Of a stretch of DNA of 64,000 nucleotides, positions 1 through 8,531 are shown in pieces. Under the pieces are notes generated by a model. That model was not told the DNA's origin. It was given only the letters and a program-made list of their open reading frames with translations, and ran no database searches. This DNA is from Candidatus Korarchaeum sp. GTDB lineage: Archaea; Korarchaeota; Korarchaeia; Korarchaeales; Korarchaeaceae. The first letter of the stretch is position 1. Each line of letters opens with the position of its first letter. The DNA lies in assembly GCA_020833055.1 (NCBI GenBank), contig JAJHQZ010000002.1:124001-188000 (forward strand), read 5' to 3'. Position numbers and translations under genes: made by a program.

Positions 1-818
1 TCTATACCCCTCGGCTTATTTGGGAGCACCGTTATCTTAACTTCCCTCGTCTCCGATAGGGAGGAAGCCCTAGCTACCCAGGTCCCCTCCATATCTGGCG
101 TGAAATCCACTGAGAACTGACCGTTCCCGATCACCCTCGGCCTTACGTTTATCTCCTCCCCATCGGGCCTTATTATCGTAACATTGACCCCTACCGATGG
201 TGGCTGGACCTCCCCCTGGAGGGTCACGGTATCGCCTACGAAAGCTAGCCTGGGGGCTGAGAAGCTGAATCTGAGCACTTTAGCTTCGGCTCCTCTCTCC
301 TTAACCTTCATGATAGTATAGGATACCATCTCATCTATCTTAGGATGGGCCTGCGGCTCTACCTTCTCTACTACGTTCCCCTGCTTATCTATGATCACTA
401 CCGATGCAGTATATTTGATGCCGAAGACCTGTATGGAGTGCCAGGCCTCGGGGAGGAGGATCCATCCCGAGGGAGGGGAGAAGGAATCGAAGGCTTTCTT
501 ATCCTCAGAGACACGTGTAGCTGGGAGAGGATGAGCTGGATCCAGCATAACAACAGCTAAAACGTATTTTCCGCTCATTAGCTCGCTATCCGACTTCCAA
601 GCCTTCGACAGGGCTGGTAGGAATTCCTTACAGTGAGGGCAGCTCGTTTGAGCTATTACTATCACTACAACTTTCCCCTTGAAGTCGGAGAGCCTGAAGG
701 TCCCTCCTCCATATATATCGGCCTCGAAATCCGTCGCTGAGAGCACTAGAGGTTGTAGTATGATGGGTAAGGCCACTGCCACTAATACTATCGTGATTAG
801 GGCCGCGTACTTCAGCAT
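1..818 (-). CDS. Exported thioredoxin-fold protein with beta-sandwich C-terminus (3' end cut by window)
   Basis: The minus frame is open from an ATG at 818 to the window edge, giving 272 residues with no stop, so the C-terminus lies outside. Residues 1-28 form a hydrophobic signal peptide or anchor. A thioredoxin/TlpA-like domain follows, with a CPHC active site at Cys60-Cys63 preceded by a beta strand of the VVVIVIAQTS type. From about residue 185 the chain becomes an Ig-like or MG2-like beta domain (TVTLQGEVQPP, GTWVARA). I infer an extracytoplasmic thiol-disulfide or peroxiredoxin-like role. TlpA/AhpC-type proteins share the fold, so the exact reaction is open. The stretch 819-892 before the next gene holds nothing I can name. 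Confidence 0.75.
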   Translation of the reverse strand, partial: MLKYAALITIVLVAVALPIILQPLVLSATDFEADIYGGGTFRLSDFKGKVVVIVIAQTSCPHCKEFLPALSKAWKSDSELMSGKYVLAVVMLDPAHPLPATRVSEDKKAFDSFSPPSGWILLPEAWHSIQVFGIKYTASVVIIDKQGNVVEKVEPQAHPKIDEMVSYTIMKVKERGAEAKVLRFSFSAPRLAFVGDTVTLQGEVQPPSVGVNVTIIRPDGEEINVRPRVIGNGQFSVDFTPDMEGTWVARASSLSETREVKITVLPNKPRGI

Positions 819-892
819 CGATAACTCGACCTCACACCCTATTTATCCTTAACTGACGTCCGATCATCGCCTAAATATGAGAGCTTGAAACA

Positions 893-1438
893 TCAGACCT
901 TCCCCTTAGCCATGACGAATTCGCCCACTTTGAAGAACCCCCTACCCCAATTGTGCAGGGGTATGTTGACCTTCTTGAAATCCCAGCCCGCCCTCTCATT
1001 GAAGAACCTCTTATCAGCTTTAGCCGATAGGACTTCTCCTATTACCAATTTAACATCACCTAGCTCTACTTCTTTCATGAGCTTGCACTCCAGGACTCCC
1101 AGGGAATCCTTCACTATGGGAGCACTGACCTTCTCCCCTCTCTCAGCTCTGAACACCTTCGACTTATCCTCATCCCTCCCGCTCCTGCTACCGACGTAGT
1201 AAAGCTCTTCAACGAGGGATATAGGGATTACATTTACTGTGAACTCCCCGTAAATCTCTATAAGCTCTAATGTGAGGGATTCCTTCCCTAAGGCTACTAT
1301 GAGAGATGGTGGCTCCTCCCCGACTGGAGATACCCAGCTCGCTGCCATGAAATTCACCCTCTCCCCCCATCTCCCGCTACCTATCACGTAAGCGGGCCTA
1401 GGGTGGAGTAGGAGGTAAAAGCCCCCCACCTCTTCCAT
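893..1438 (-). CDS. Flavin reductase-like FMN-binding split-barrel protein
   Basis: 181 residues, the usual length of the flavin reductase-like split-barrel family. The N-terminal half has the family pattern: a strand ending in a VIGSG turn, then NFMAASWVSPVGEEPPSLIVAL, where the Ala-Ser-Trp segment contacts FMN, then a LIEIYGEFTVNVIP strand (residues about 30-85). Such proteins bind FMN and reduce it with NAD(P)H, or serve as flavoproteins of unknown substrate. It reads in the same direction as the thioredoxin-fold gene downstream, 74 bases away, which would suit a redox pair. The substrate cannot be deduced. Confidence 0.8.
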   Translation of the reverse strand: MEEVGGFYLLLHPRPAYVIGSGRWGERVNFMAASWVSPVGEEPPSLIVALGKESLTLELIEIYGEFTVNVIPISLVEELYYVGSRSGRDEDKSKVFRAERGEKVSAPIVKDSLGVLECKLMKEVELGDVKLVIGEVLSAKADKRFFNERAGWDFKKVNIPLHNWGRGFFKVGEFVMAKGKV

Positions 1439-1502
1439 AGGGATCGAGTGAATAGTGATTAAATAAATTTAGTGGGTGAAATTGAGACTCTTGAAAGATC
1501 CT

Positions 1503-2312
1503 CTAAAACGTAGATCTAGCGGATCTCTCAACTATCAGCCTATATTCCCTCTCTATCAAGCTCTGGGAGATATCCAAGTATATCTCGGTAGTCCTCAAGT
1601 TGCTGTGGCCGAGTATGTGCTGTAGCACCCTCGGGTTACCCCCGCTCGAGAGGAACCATACTGCGAAAGCGTGCCTCACTGCATGCGGGTGCGTCTTGAG
1701 GAGCTGGGAGACCCACCTCCTGACTGTCCTATCGCTCACTGGGAAGACCCTGTCCCCCCTCCTCTCCAGCTCCCTGAGGAACCTCTCAGTCCTCTCGGTG
1801 AAGTATACGTATCTGCTCTTATCCCCCTTCCCCTTAACTAATGCCCTCCTGTTCCCGAGATCCAGGTCCTCCCACTTCAATGATACTAGTTCCCCGACCC
1901 TCATCCCCGTCTCAGCTAGCATCATTATGGCAGCTCTCACCACAGGCTTAGCTCCCTCTATCAGTTTCTCTATCTCCCCATAAGTCCTTATCAGTCCCTC
2001 ATCGACCTTAGGGGGAGGGGCCGGAGATCTTATCTCTTTGGCCAGCGATCTGGCCTCCTCGCTCAGATCCTCCCTTCCAGCTATCCTGAAAAGTCTAGAG
2101 AGCATATAAAGCTGCTGCTTCAATGTCTTCCTCTTCACATGCGATTCCCTCCTCGATGCCCATATCCTGACGTGTATGGGCTTCGCTTCAGCTAAGGGAG
2201 TCATTCTGAGGAATGATGAGAACACAGCCCTGTACTTCCTCTTGCTGGAGTTCGAGAGACCTGCCAAAGCTGCCTCTATTATCTCCTCCATCTTCCCCCT
2301 CCCGGGACTCAA
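1503..2312 (-). CDS. xerA: XerA-type tyrosine recombinase
   Basis: 269 residues with a SAM-like core-binding domain (about 8-95) and a C-terminal catalytic domain. The catalytic set is visible: Arg138 (GMRVGEL), a lysine in the GKGDK hairpin near 162, His210-x-x-Arg213 (HAVRHAF), His236 (LGHSNLRTT) and Tyr245. This complete R-K-H-R-H-Y set and short length match archaeal XerA, which resolves chromosome dimers at dif. The ATG overlaps the stop of the preceding gene by four bases (ATGA, 2309-2312), so the two are translationally coupled. No phage or transposon genes and no recognisable dif site lie nearby, so a housekeeping role is more likely than a mobile one. Confidence 0.85.
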   Translation of the reverse strand: MSPGRGKMEEIIEAALAGLSNSSKRKYRAVFSSFLRMTPLAEAKPIHVRIWASRRESHVKRKTLKQQLYMLSRLFRIAGREDLSEEARSLAKEIRSPAPPPKVDEGLIRTYGEIEKLIEGAKPVVRAAIMMLAETGMRVGELVSLKWEDLDLGNRRALVKGKGDKSRYVYFTERTERFLRELERRGDRVFPVSDRTVRRWVSQLLKTHPHAVRHAFAVWFLSSGGNPRVLQHILGHSNLRTTEIYLDISQSLIEREYRLIVERSARSTF

Positions 2313-2701
2313 GACCCCTTCTCCAGCCTCTCCATTAAGTAGAGCATGCTCTCAACGGAGAAATATATGCTCTCCAGTAAGGACTCCTTGGAGAGATGGC
2401 ACTCATCTAGATCGTGCTCTATCAGGACGATATCCTCATTGAGCGAGATCTTGCAGGGCACCCCCCTATCCACTATCTCCCATGACGCCTTCAGTAGATC
2501 AGTTGCGTTCCTCAACTTGATTGGGGGATTAGCGGATGCCATTATATAGACTAACTTCTTTTCCTCATCCGCTAACATATAGACGACTACTTCTTTCCCC
2601 TCTTCCTCTACGATCAGGACGAGAGCGCCTCCTTGCTCAGTTACAGAGATCCCCGCCTCACTCAGCAGAGATTTGACCTCCTCAAGGAGCAACCTTCTCA
2701 C
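2309..2701 (-). CDS. Small acidic alpha/beta protein, YbjN/secretion-chaperone-like fold (paralogue 1)
   Basis: About 130 residues from a GTG at 2701; an ATG at 2731 would add ten residues but would overlap the upstream gene by 50 bases. The order is helix, strands (ALVLIVEEEGKEVVVYML), a YIMASANPP turn, helix, strands, and a long C-terminal helix rich in Leu and Glu. This matches the YbjN/CesT-like chaperone fold. It aligns over its whole length with the next gene upstream (YIMASANPP against FIIGRTDPP, and a matching last helix), so the two look like a tandem duplication. It is coupled to the XerA gene by an ATGA overlap. Function unknown; fold assignment is inference. Confidence 0.6.
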   Translation of the reverse strand: MRRLLLEEVKSLLSEAGISVTEQGGALVLIVEEEGKEVVVYMLADEEKKLVYIMASANPPIKLRNATDLLKASWEIVDRGVPCKISLNEDIVLIEHDLDECHLSKESLLESIYFSVESMLYLMERLEKGS

Positions 2702-3047
2702 CCAATTTCCTGAGGAAAGATAGAGTTGCATAGAAGTTCCTCTTAAAGGATTGCTTTACACATTTGTTCCTCAAAAATGATGTGACTAAAACCTCTCCAT
2801 CCTCCCCCAGCTGGTAGGATGCGAAGTTCATCTTGAAGTTCCCCTCTAGTAGCTCCTTAGCTAGCCCCTCATCAGCTAGGAGAGGTGGATCTGTCCTCCC
2901 GATTATGAAAGTCTTCTCCCCCTCGGAGAGGATCACTAACATGTACGAAAACTCACCTTCCCTGAAGGAAGTTATTATCGCTCTCTCAACCCTCCTGTAA
3001 TCGATCCCCTCCTCCTCCAGGATCTCCTCTACTTCATCCAATCCCAT
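2682..3047 (-). CDS. Small alpha/beta protein, YbjN/secretion-chaperone-like fold (paralogue 2)
   Basis: 121 residues from the ATG at 3047 (MGLDEVEEILEE). A longer frame to 3167 begins with residues unlike a protein start and would run across the divergent radical-SAM start, so I reject it. Layout mirrors the following gene: N-terminal helix, paired strands, a GRTDPP turn, helix, two strands, and a C-terminal helix with several Lys and Arg. It overlaps that gene by about 20 bases, forming a three-gene unit with xerA. No catalytic motif is seen. I can state duplication and coupling; the role is unknown. Confidence 0.6.
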   Translation of the reverse strand: MGLDEVEEILEEEGIDYRRVERAIITSFREGEFSYMLVILSEGEKTFIIGRTDPPLLADEGLAKELLEGNFKMNFASYQLGEDGEVLVTSFLRNKCVKQSFKRNFYATLSFLRKLGEKVAP

Positions 3048-3087
3048 AACAGATCCCCCGCTGTTTCGATAGAAAAAGTTACCGCAA

Positions 3088-3098
3088 GGTATATAACA
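3088..3098 (+). promoter_or_regulatory. TATA box for the radical-SAM gene
   Basis: GGTATATAAC lies about 35 bases before the ATG at 3128, so transcription should begin near 3118. Purine-rich GGGGGAGAGG directly before the ATG could serve as a ribosome binding site. The 80-base spacer also carries the divergent promoter of the minus-strand trio. Confidence 0.45.
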
Positions 3099-3127
3099 GA
3101 AGTTTTTAGGGATGATAGGGGGAGAGG

Positions 3128-4579
3128 ATGAGAGTAGCTCTCGTAGTACCACCGACGAGGTCATCACTAGCCGAAGTGTTAGGGGTGAATGGGATACCTC
3201 TGGGATTGGCTTACCTCGCTTCAGTAGCTAGAGAGGAGGGGCACGATGTCGCTATATTCGACTTCGCGGCCATGAATCTAGACATCGAGTCATCTAAACA
3301 CAAGTTGAGGGAATTCGATCCGGATATAGTCGGGATATCTTCTACAACTCCAACTATATATGATGCTTATGAGATCGCTAGAGTCACTAAGGAGATCAAC
3401 GAGAACTCTATCGTGATGATAGGAGGGCCTCACGTCACGTTCCTCCCCTCCTACACATTGAGGAGCTGCCCTAACATAGATGCCGTAGTGAGGGGCGAGG
3501 GAGAGGAGACATTCAGGGAGTCCCTCAAGGCTCTGGAGAGGGGATTCAGCGTGGATTCTCTTGAGGGGGTCAGGGGGATCACTTACAGGAGCTCCTCGGG
3601 CGAGATTAAGGAGAATCGACAGAGGCCACTGATAAAGGATCTCGATTCATTACCGATACCAGCTTACGATTTGATAGATTGGGACCTCTATAGAGTGGGG
3701 AAGCTGAGATATGGAGTCATCATGAGCTCCAGGGGATGCCCCTTCAATTGTATCTTCTGCTCATCCTCCCTGCAGTTCGGGAGCGTTTGGAGAGCTCACA
3801 GCGTGAGGAGGGTAATAGAAGAACTCAGGCTACTTAGGGAGGAATTTGGGATAAGGGAGATCGAATTCTTGGACGATACTTTCACACTGAACAGGAAGAG
3901 AGCTAAGGAGATATGCGATGAGATCGTCAGGGAAGGCATTGATCTGAGTTGGAGCGCTTCCTCAAGAGTCAATACTCTCGATAGGGAGACAGCGGATTCT
4001 ATGAAGAGGGCTGGGGCTCATACGGTCTACCTAGGGATAGAGTCAGGGACGCAGAGAGTACTTGATTTCATAGGTAAGGGGATAACAGTAACTCAAGCAG
4101 TTGATGCCGTGAAGACAGCCTTGAAATCGGGTTTACAAGTTTTAGGGTCATTCGTCATAGGCTTCCCCATAGAGAGGAAGGAGGATATAGAGAGGACGAT
4201 AGGCTTCGCTAAGTCTCTGGGATTGAAGTACGCTCAATTCACGGTAGCCACACCCTACCCCGGAACTAGGCTCTGGGATTTCGCTTTAAAGAATAAGCTC
4301 ATAGCTACACTCAATTGGAGGTTATACACTACAGTAAATGTAGTTATGAGGAGTTTCCATCTCAAGATGAACCAAATCCAGAGGATGCTCCTGAAAGCTT
4401 ACCTAACATTTTACCTCAGGCCCAGCTATTTCCTCAGGGACCTCTTGAATCCGAAGGGCTCTGTCATAAGGAGGGCCCTTCCCAGCATTATAAGAGCGAT
4501 AAGAAGTCTATTGAGGATGGAAGGAAGCAAATATAGCTACGATGAAGATCTGAATGATGTCTTGAAGGATCTCTGTTGA
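3128..4579 (+). CDS. B12-binding-domain radical SAM protein
   Basis: 483 residues. The N-terminal 150 or so form a cobalamin-binding Rossmann-like domain (MRVALVVPP start, then DIVGISSTTP and VMIGGPHVTFLP), lacking the DxHxxG histidine of base-off binders. The radical SAM cluster motif is Cys204-PFN-Cys208-IF-Cys211, followed by the DDTF segment and GIESGTQRVLDFIGKG, typical of the B12-radical SAM family that includes BchE, HpnP and lipid methyltransferases. A C-terminal extension past residue 400 is basic and helical. Likely chemistry is a methyl transfer or cyclisation on a lipid or cofactor, but the substrate cannot be read. It appears monocistronic. Confidence 0.8.
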   Translation: MRVALVVPPTRSSLAEVLGVNGIPLGLAYLASVAREEGHDVAIFDFAAMNLDIESSKHKLREFDPDIVGISSTTPTIYDAYEIARVTKEINENSIVMIGGPHVTFLPSYTLRSCPNIDAVVRGEGEETFRESLKALERGFSVDSLEGVRGITYRSSSGEIKENRQRPLIKDLDSLPIPAYDLIDWDLYRVGKLRYGVIMSSRGCPFNCIFCSSSLQFGSVWRAHSVRRVIEELRLLREEFGIREIEFLDDTFTLNRKRAKEICDEIVREGIDLSWSASSRVNTLDRETADSMKRAGAHTVYLGIESGTQRVLDFIGKGITVTQAVDAVKTALKSGLQVLGSFVIGFPIERKEDIERTIGFAKSLGLKYAQFTVATPYPGTRLWDFALKNKLIATLNWRLYTTVNVVMRSFHLKMNQIQRMLLKAYLTFYLRPSYFLRDLLNPKGSVIRRALPSIIRAIRSLLRMEGSKYSYDEDLNDVLKDLC

Positions 4580-4739
4580 TCAAGAGCTCTAATATTTCCT
4601 TTTATGTAGAGCAATTCTATATATAAAGTCACATTGACATTTCTTAATACATATATCAGTCGATATTTTCATTATACTCTTGTTTATATATCGATATAAC
4701 TACAATATGGTAGAAAATAAGTAAATTTGATGATAAGCC

Positions 4740-4749
4740 TTATATTTTA
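4740..4749 (+). promoter_or_regulatory. Promoter in AT-rich spacer 4580-4759, leaderless start
   Basis: The spacer 4580-4759 is much more AT-rich than its surroundings. It holds several TATA-like runs and a 12-base palindrome TATATCGATATA (4687-4698). The best box, TTATATTTTA, is centred 25 bases before the ATG at 4769, so the transcript should begin at or next to that ATG with no leader. No ribosome binding site precedes either start candidate. Confidence 0.45.
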
Positions 4750-4768
4750 GAGCGTAGACGTGCTCATT

Positions 4769-5848
4769 ATGATAACGAGGGAGGATATCCCATTAGAGCC
4801 CGAAGCTTTCTCAAGGGACATATTCAGGATAGTGAGCCATCCCATAATGCAGGAAGTCTACAGGTTCAGGCATATAGTAGCTAGAGCTATAAGGGATTTC
4901 CTAGATAAGGAGGGCTTCGTGGAGTTCGATCCGATAATGATAGGTCCTGTTACGGACCCCGGGACCAGGGGGGCTTACGAATTCAGGATCCCCTATTACG
5001 GTAGGGAGTACAGGATAATGAGGAGCGGGATACTCTACAAGCAGCTATTGGCTGCAGCTATGGAGGAGGGGAAGGTATACTTCTTCTACCCCAACTTGAG
5101 GCATGAGCCTCTAGATGCTGGGAAGACGGGGAGGCATTTAGTTGAGTTCGTTCAGATCGATTTAGAGGTGAGGGATGCAGATCACCTGGAGGTCATGGAG
5201 ATCGCCGAGAGACTAATCAAGCACGTCATAGATCATTTAAGGGATTATGAGGACCGTCTAAGGAGGGTATGGGAATTTTTCGGATCTAAGAGATCCTCCC
5301 TACCGGAAATAAACCTCCCTCTTAGGAGGATGACTCATGAGGAAGCTGTAGACATATTAATGGAGCATGCGAGACGCAGAGAAGTAATAGAGGAGATTGA
5401 GAAGAGGTTTAACGTCAAGAAGCCGGAGAGGAGATTGAGCTATAAGGCTGAGATACCTTGGGAGTGGGAATGGTACCTCTCTAAGATCAATGAACAGCCT
5501 TTCTTCATTCAGGATTATCCAAAGGGGGCTAGGGGCTTCTACGATCGCGAATATCCCGATAGACCTGGGATCCTGATGGACTTCGATCTATTAGCTCCTG
5601 AAGGACATGGGGAGTTATCATCTGGTGCCGCGAGAGAATATGATGCATCCAGGGTCTTCGCGAGGATGAAGGAAAGTGGTGAGAACCCAGAATTGTATAA
5701 GTGGTATCTGGAGTTCCTCAGAGACCATGGAAGACCTACGGCTGGATTTGGGATAGGGATGGAGAGATTAGTCAAGTACATCTGCGATCTACCTTCAGTT
5801 CACTTAGCTAGACCAGCTCCTAAAGTTCCGGGGGTGCACTCACCGTGA
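4769..5848 (+). CDS. Archaeal asparagine synthetase related to AsnRS/AspRS (AS-AR)
   Basis: About 359 residues from ATG 4769; a GTG at 4760 is possible, but the promoter spacing argues against it. The protein is a bare class II synthetase core: motif 2 (FFYPNLRHEPLDAGKTGRH; class II usually FRaEds), the QIDLEV strand, and motif 3 (GFGIGMERLVKYI). There is no N-terminal OB-fold anticodon-binding domain, which in AsnRS and AspRS takes some 100 residues. That is the hallmark of the archaeal asparagine synthetase derived from AsnRS, which makes asparagine from aspartate, ATP and an amide donor. It overlaps the next gene by four bases (GTGA), so the two are coupled. A free-standing tRNA synthetase paralogue of another function remains possible. 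Confidence 0.7.
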   Translation: MITREDIPLEPEAFSRDIFRIVSHPIMQEVYRFRHIVARAIRDFLDKEGFVEFDPIMIGPVTDPGTRGAYEFRIPYYGREYRIMRSGILYKQLLAAAMEEGKVYFFYPNLRHEPLDAGKTGRHLVEFVQIDLEVRDADHLEVMEIAERLIKHVIDHLRDYEDRLRRVWEFFGSKRSSLPEINLPLRRMTHEEAVDILMEHARRREVIEEIEKRFNVKKPERRLSYKAEIPWEWEWYLSKINEQPFFIQDYPKGARGFYDREYPDRPGILMDFDLLAPEGHGELSSGAAREYDASRVFARMKESGENPELYKWYLEFLRDHGRPTAGFGIGMERLVKYICDLPSVHLARPAPKVPGVHSP

Positions 5849-7170
5849 GTTATCCTATAGAGGAGATATTCAGGAGAGCGAGGCTAGGAAGCGCTTCCAT
5901 TCTAAGTCTAGAGGGTGAGTTCGTCTTAGGGGTTGATGAAGAGCTTATGGAATCTCTTTTCAACGATATACTCATTTTACCCCCTCTGTTCACCCCTCAG
6001 AGACTGGAGAAGGGGATCGAGCTTCTGAGAGATCCCCTATACATCGATGTCGATACGGAGGTAGAAGTGGGTGGCTTCAAGTTGAGGATGCCTGTGGTAT
6101 GCGCTCCCCCGAGAGGGAGGGTAGCAGATCTCTCAGGGCAGAGGGTAGCTGAGGCTTGTGCTGAGATGGGCATCGCTTACTCCTTGAGTGAGGATATCGC
6201 TCCCATTAGGGGATATGATGTCAGATTGACTGACCAACCGTCTTTCAAGGAGAGAGCTCTCTCTTATTTAGAGAACCTCAGGGATGGATACGGTGGACTG
6301 ATAATACGGCAGGGCGTTGAGGACGAGTACCTTAGGCTCTGGGAGAGGATCTATAGTGATCCTGATTTCGACCCTCACATAGAGAGGGGGCTCATAGCTT
6401 TCGAGATAAAAGCTGAACAGACATATCTCGGAGGCTATCCTCTGAGCTTAAGCGAATTCATGGATTATCCTGGGAGGGTCTCGAGGGGGAGATATCCAGC
6501 CTCCAGGACTTTCACCGAGGAGATTTTGGCGGGCCAGATAAGGCTCCTGAGGAACAACTTCCCAAGGGTCAAGGTGTTCCTGAGGACAGGGCCCTACCGC
6601 GACCTCGATAGAGTGATAGAGATCGCTAGCAGGGAAGGCGTTGATGCTATAACGCTAGATGGAGAGGGGACTGGAATTAGCTCTATAGCTGGTATAAGGA
6701 TCCCAGCTCTAGTGTGTCTGGCCTCGATATCTAGAGCTAGGGAGAGGGGGATAGAGACCAGTATGATAATATCTGGGGTTCTTTACGATGGTTCCCACAT
6801 ATTGAAATCTATCGCCTTGGGGGCCGATGCCGTCTCCCTCGGGGAGCCCACTGTCTACGCTTGCTTAGGTGGATCGAAGCTCAGCGGTCTCTTGAAGGAG
6901 CTCCTCAGGAAGGACCTCGGGGAGCTAAGTGAGAACTTGCTCAAGGTAGCGACCAAGGGAGAGGGATGTAGGAGGGGCGTGATGAACTACTTGAAGAGCA
7001 TCGAAGTCGAGGTGAAGGTCTTAGCATCCGTTCTGGGTAAGTATCATGTGAATAGTATTTGTAAGGAAGATATCTGTTCTTTAAGTAAGGAACTATCGGA
7101 TCTATTCGGGATAAAATATATTTATGATCCAAAGACAGCTCAAAAGGATTGGGAGATAATCCAAAGGTGA
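5845..7170 (+). CDS. Glutamate synthase-like FMN-barrel protein
   Basis: 441 residues starting at a GTG inside the upstream stop. The C-terminal two thirds resembles the FMN-binding (alpha/beta)8 barrel of the glutamate synthase large chain: VFLRTGPYRDLDRVIEIA, then ITLDGEGTGISS at the phosphate-binding turn, MIISGVLYDGSHILKSIALGADAVSLG, and YACLGG. The usual three-cysteine 3Fe-4S signature is not present in its normal place; the only close cysteine pair is ICKEDIC near the end. It lacks both a glutaminase domain and the GltB C-terminal helix. Coupling to the asparagine synthetase suggests a joint role in nitrogen transfer. The reaction itself is unproven. Confidence 0.6.
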   Translation: MSYPIEEIFRRARLGSASILSLEGEFVLGVDEELMESLFNDILILPPLFTPQRLEKGIELLRDPLYIDVDTEVEVGGFKLRMPVVCAPPRGRVADLSGQRVAEACAEMGIAYSLSEDIAPIRGYDVRLTDQPSFKERALSYLENLRDGYGGLIIRQGVEDEYLRLWERIYSDPDFDPHIERGLIAFEIKAEQTYLGGYPLSLSEFMDYPGRVSRGRYPASRTFTEEILAGQIRLLRNNFPRVKVFLRTGPYRDLDRVIEIASREGVDAITLDGEGTGISSIAGIRIPALVCLASISRARERGIETSMIISGVLYDGSHILKSIALGADAVSLGEPTVYACLGGSKLSGLLKELLRKDLGELSENLLKVATKGEGCRRGVMNYLKSIEVEVKVLASVLGKYHVNSICKEDICSLSKELSDLFGIKYIYDPKTAQKDWEIIQR

Positions 7171-7199
7171 TGCCCCTCAATAGACGAGCGAGCACCCAC

Positions 7200-7238
7200 G
7201 CAGTAATGCGCCGATAACTGCAAGTTAACTTTTTATAC
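7200..7238 (+). promoter_or_regulatory. argG promoter with small dyad
   Basis: TTTTATAC at 7231-7238 is a TATA box that predicts transcription from about 7259. It follows an inverted repeat GCAGT-N12-ACTGC (7200-7221) and GTTAAC (7224-7229). The box lies too close to the ATG at 7242 for that to be the start and so supports the TTG at 7293. The dyad may be an operator, but its short arms make this weak. Confidence 0.4.
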
Positions 7239-7292
7239 TGGATGGGGCTCGGGGCCTCAGGTGAGTATTGTGAGTTACCGGAGATCCCTCGT

Positions 7293-8531
7293 TTGAGTTA
7301 TAACGTCTCAAAGGTAGTTCTGGCATATTCAGGAGGTCTCGATACCACTGTAGCGATAAAATGGTTCGAGGAACAGGGGATCGAAGTGATCACTTTCACA
7401 GCGGAACTAGGGCAAGGGGCTGAGTCGGATGAGATAGAGAGGAGGGCTTATGAGGCGGGATCCTCGAAGCACTACAGCCTCAATCTAATAGATGAGTTCG
7501 CTGAGGGTTACATAGCACCGGCCATAATGGCTAACGCATTGTACGAGGGCGAGTATCCCATCTCCAGCTCCCTATCTAGGCCCCTGATAGCTTCTAAGCT
7601 AGTTGAGATAGCTGAGAGGGAGGGAGCTGATGCCGTTGCTCATGGCTGCACATCCAAGGGGAACGATCAGATAAGGTTCGATATCACAGTCAGATCGCTC
7701 AATCCCGAGCTCAAGGTAATAGCCCCCACTAGGATATGGAGGTGGACTAGGAAGCAGGAATTAGAATACGCTGCATCCAGGGGTCTGAGGATCCCTGAGA
7801 GCCATAAGAAGTACTCAATAGATTCCAACATCTGGGGGAGGAGTATAGAGGGCGGAGCAGTGGAGGAACCCTGGAATGAGCCGCCCGAGGATGCTTTCGA
7901 GTGGACCTCACCTCCGGAGAGGGCTCCCAATGAACCTGAGTACATAGAGATAGGATTCGATATGGGTATTCCAGTCGCTTTGAATGGTGAGAGGATGAAG
8001 CTCAGCGATCTCGTGATGAAACTGAACTCTACAGCTGGGAAGCACGGCGTGGGGAGGATAGATCATATGGAGAGCAGGGTCATAGGATTTAAGAGCAGGG
8101 AGGTCTATGAAGCCCCCGCTGCTATCACACTGATAAAAGCTCACAAGGACCTTGAGAAAGCTATTTTGACTAGAAGAGAGCTCTCATTTAAGGAAATAGC
8201 TGATAGAGAATGGACTAATTTGGTGTATGAGGGGCTCTGGGGCGAGCCATTGAGGGAGAGCCTTCAGGAGCTTATAAAAGGCATGAATAAGTATGTATGC
8301 GGTGAAGTGAGGCTGAAGTTGTTCAAGGGGAGCCTTTCTGTCGTCGGAAGGAGATCCGATTACATGCTATACGACTTGAAGATAGCTGGCTATGATGAGG
8401 GATGGTATCCTACTGACGAGGAGGCCAGGGGGTTCATCAACGCGTGGGGTTTATATTCAGTGATGGCGAGGGCATTGAGGAGGAATGTACAGGAAGCCCG
8501 GGTTGGGGGATCAGAGCGATTGGCTCACTGA
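7293..8531 (+). CDS. argG: Argininosuccinate synthase
   Basis: Joins citrulline and aspartate with ATP to form argininosuccinate. The ATP-binding loop LAYSGGLDTT appears at once after the start, as in the family, and the substrate segments (AHGCTSKGNDQIRF, IGRIDH-like GVGRIDHMESR, FKSREVYEAP) are in order. I prefer the TTG at 7293, which gives about 412 residues, places the P-loop near residue 10 and is preceded by GGAG eight bases away. The ATG at 7242 would add 17 residues and lies upstream of the predicted transcription start. It overlaps argH by 47 bases, so the two are co-translated. Confidence 0.93.
   Translation: MSYNVSKVVLAYSGGLDTTVAIKWFEEQGIEVITFTAELGQGAESDEIERRAYEAGSSKHYSLNLIDEFAEGYIAPAIMANALYEGEYPISSSLSRPLIASKLVEIAEREGADAVAHGCTSKGNDQIRFDITVRSLNPELKVIAPTRIWRWTRKQELEYAASRGLRIPESHKKYSIDSNIWGRSIEGGAVEEPWNEPPEDAFEWTSPPERAPNEPEYIEIGFDMGIPVALNGERMKLSDLVMKLNSTAGKHGVGRIDHMESRVIGFKSREVYEAPAAITLIKAHKDLEKAILTRRELSFKEIADREWTNLVYEGLWGEPLRESLQELIKGMNKYVCGEVRLKLFKGSLSVVGRRSDYMLYDLKIAGYDEGWYPTDEEARGFINAWGLYSVMARALRRNVQEARVGGSERLAH

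Noticed and set aside
1503-2312. Tyrosine recombinase as sign of an integrated element
   Set aside because: No attachment-site repeats, tRNA target or phage genes nearby, and the length and motifs fit chromosomal XerA.
4580-4759. dif site or origin in the AT-rich spacer
   Set aside because: Only short AT palindromes; no 28-base dif-like arms and no repeats.
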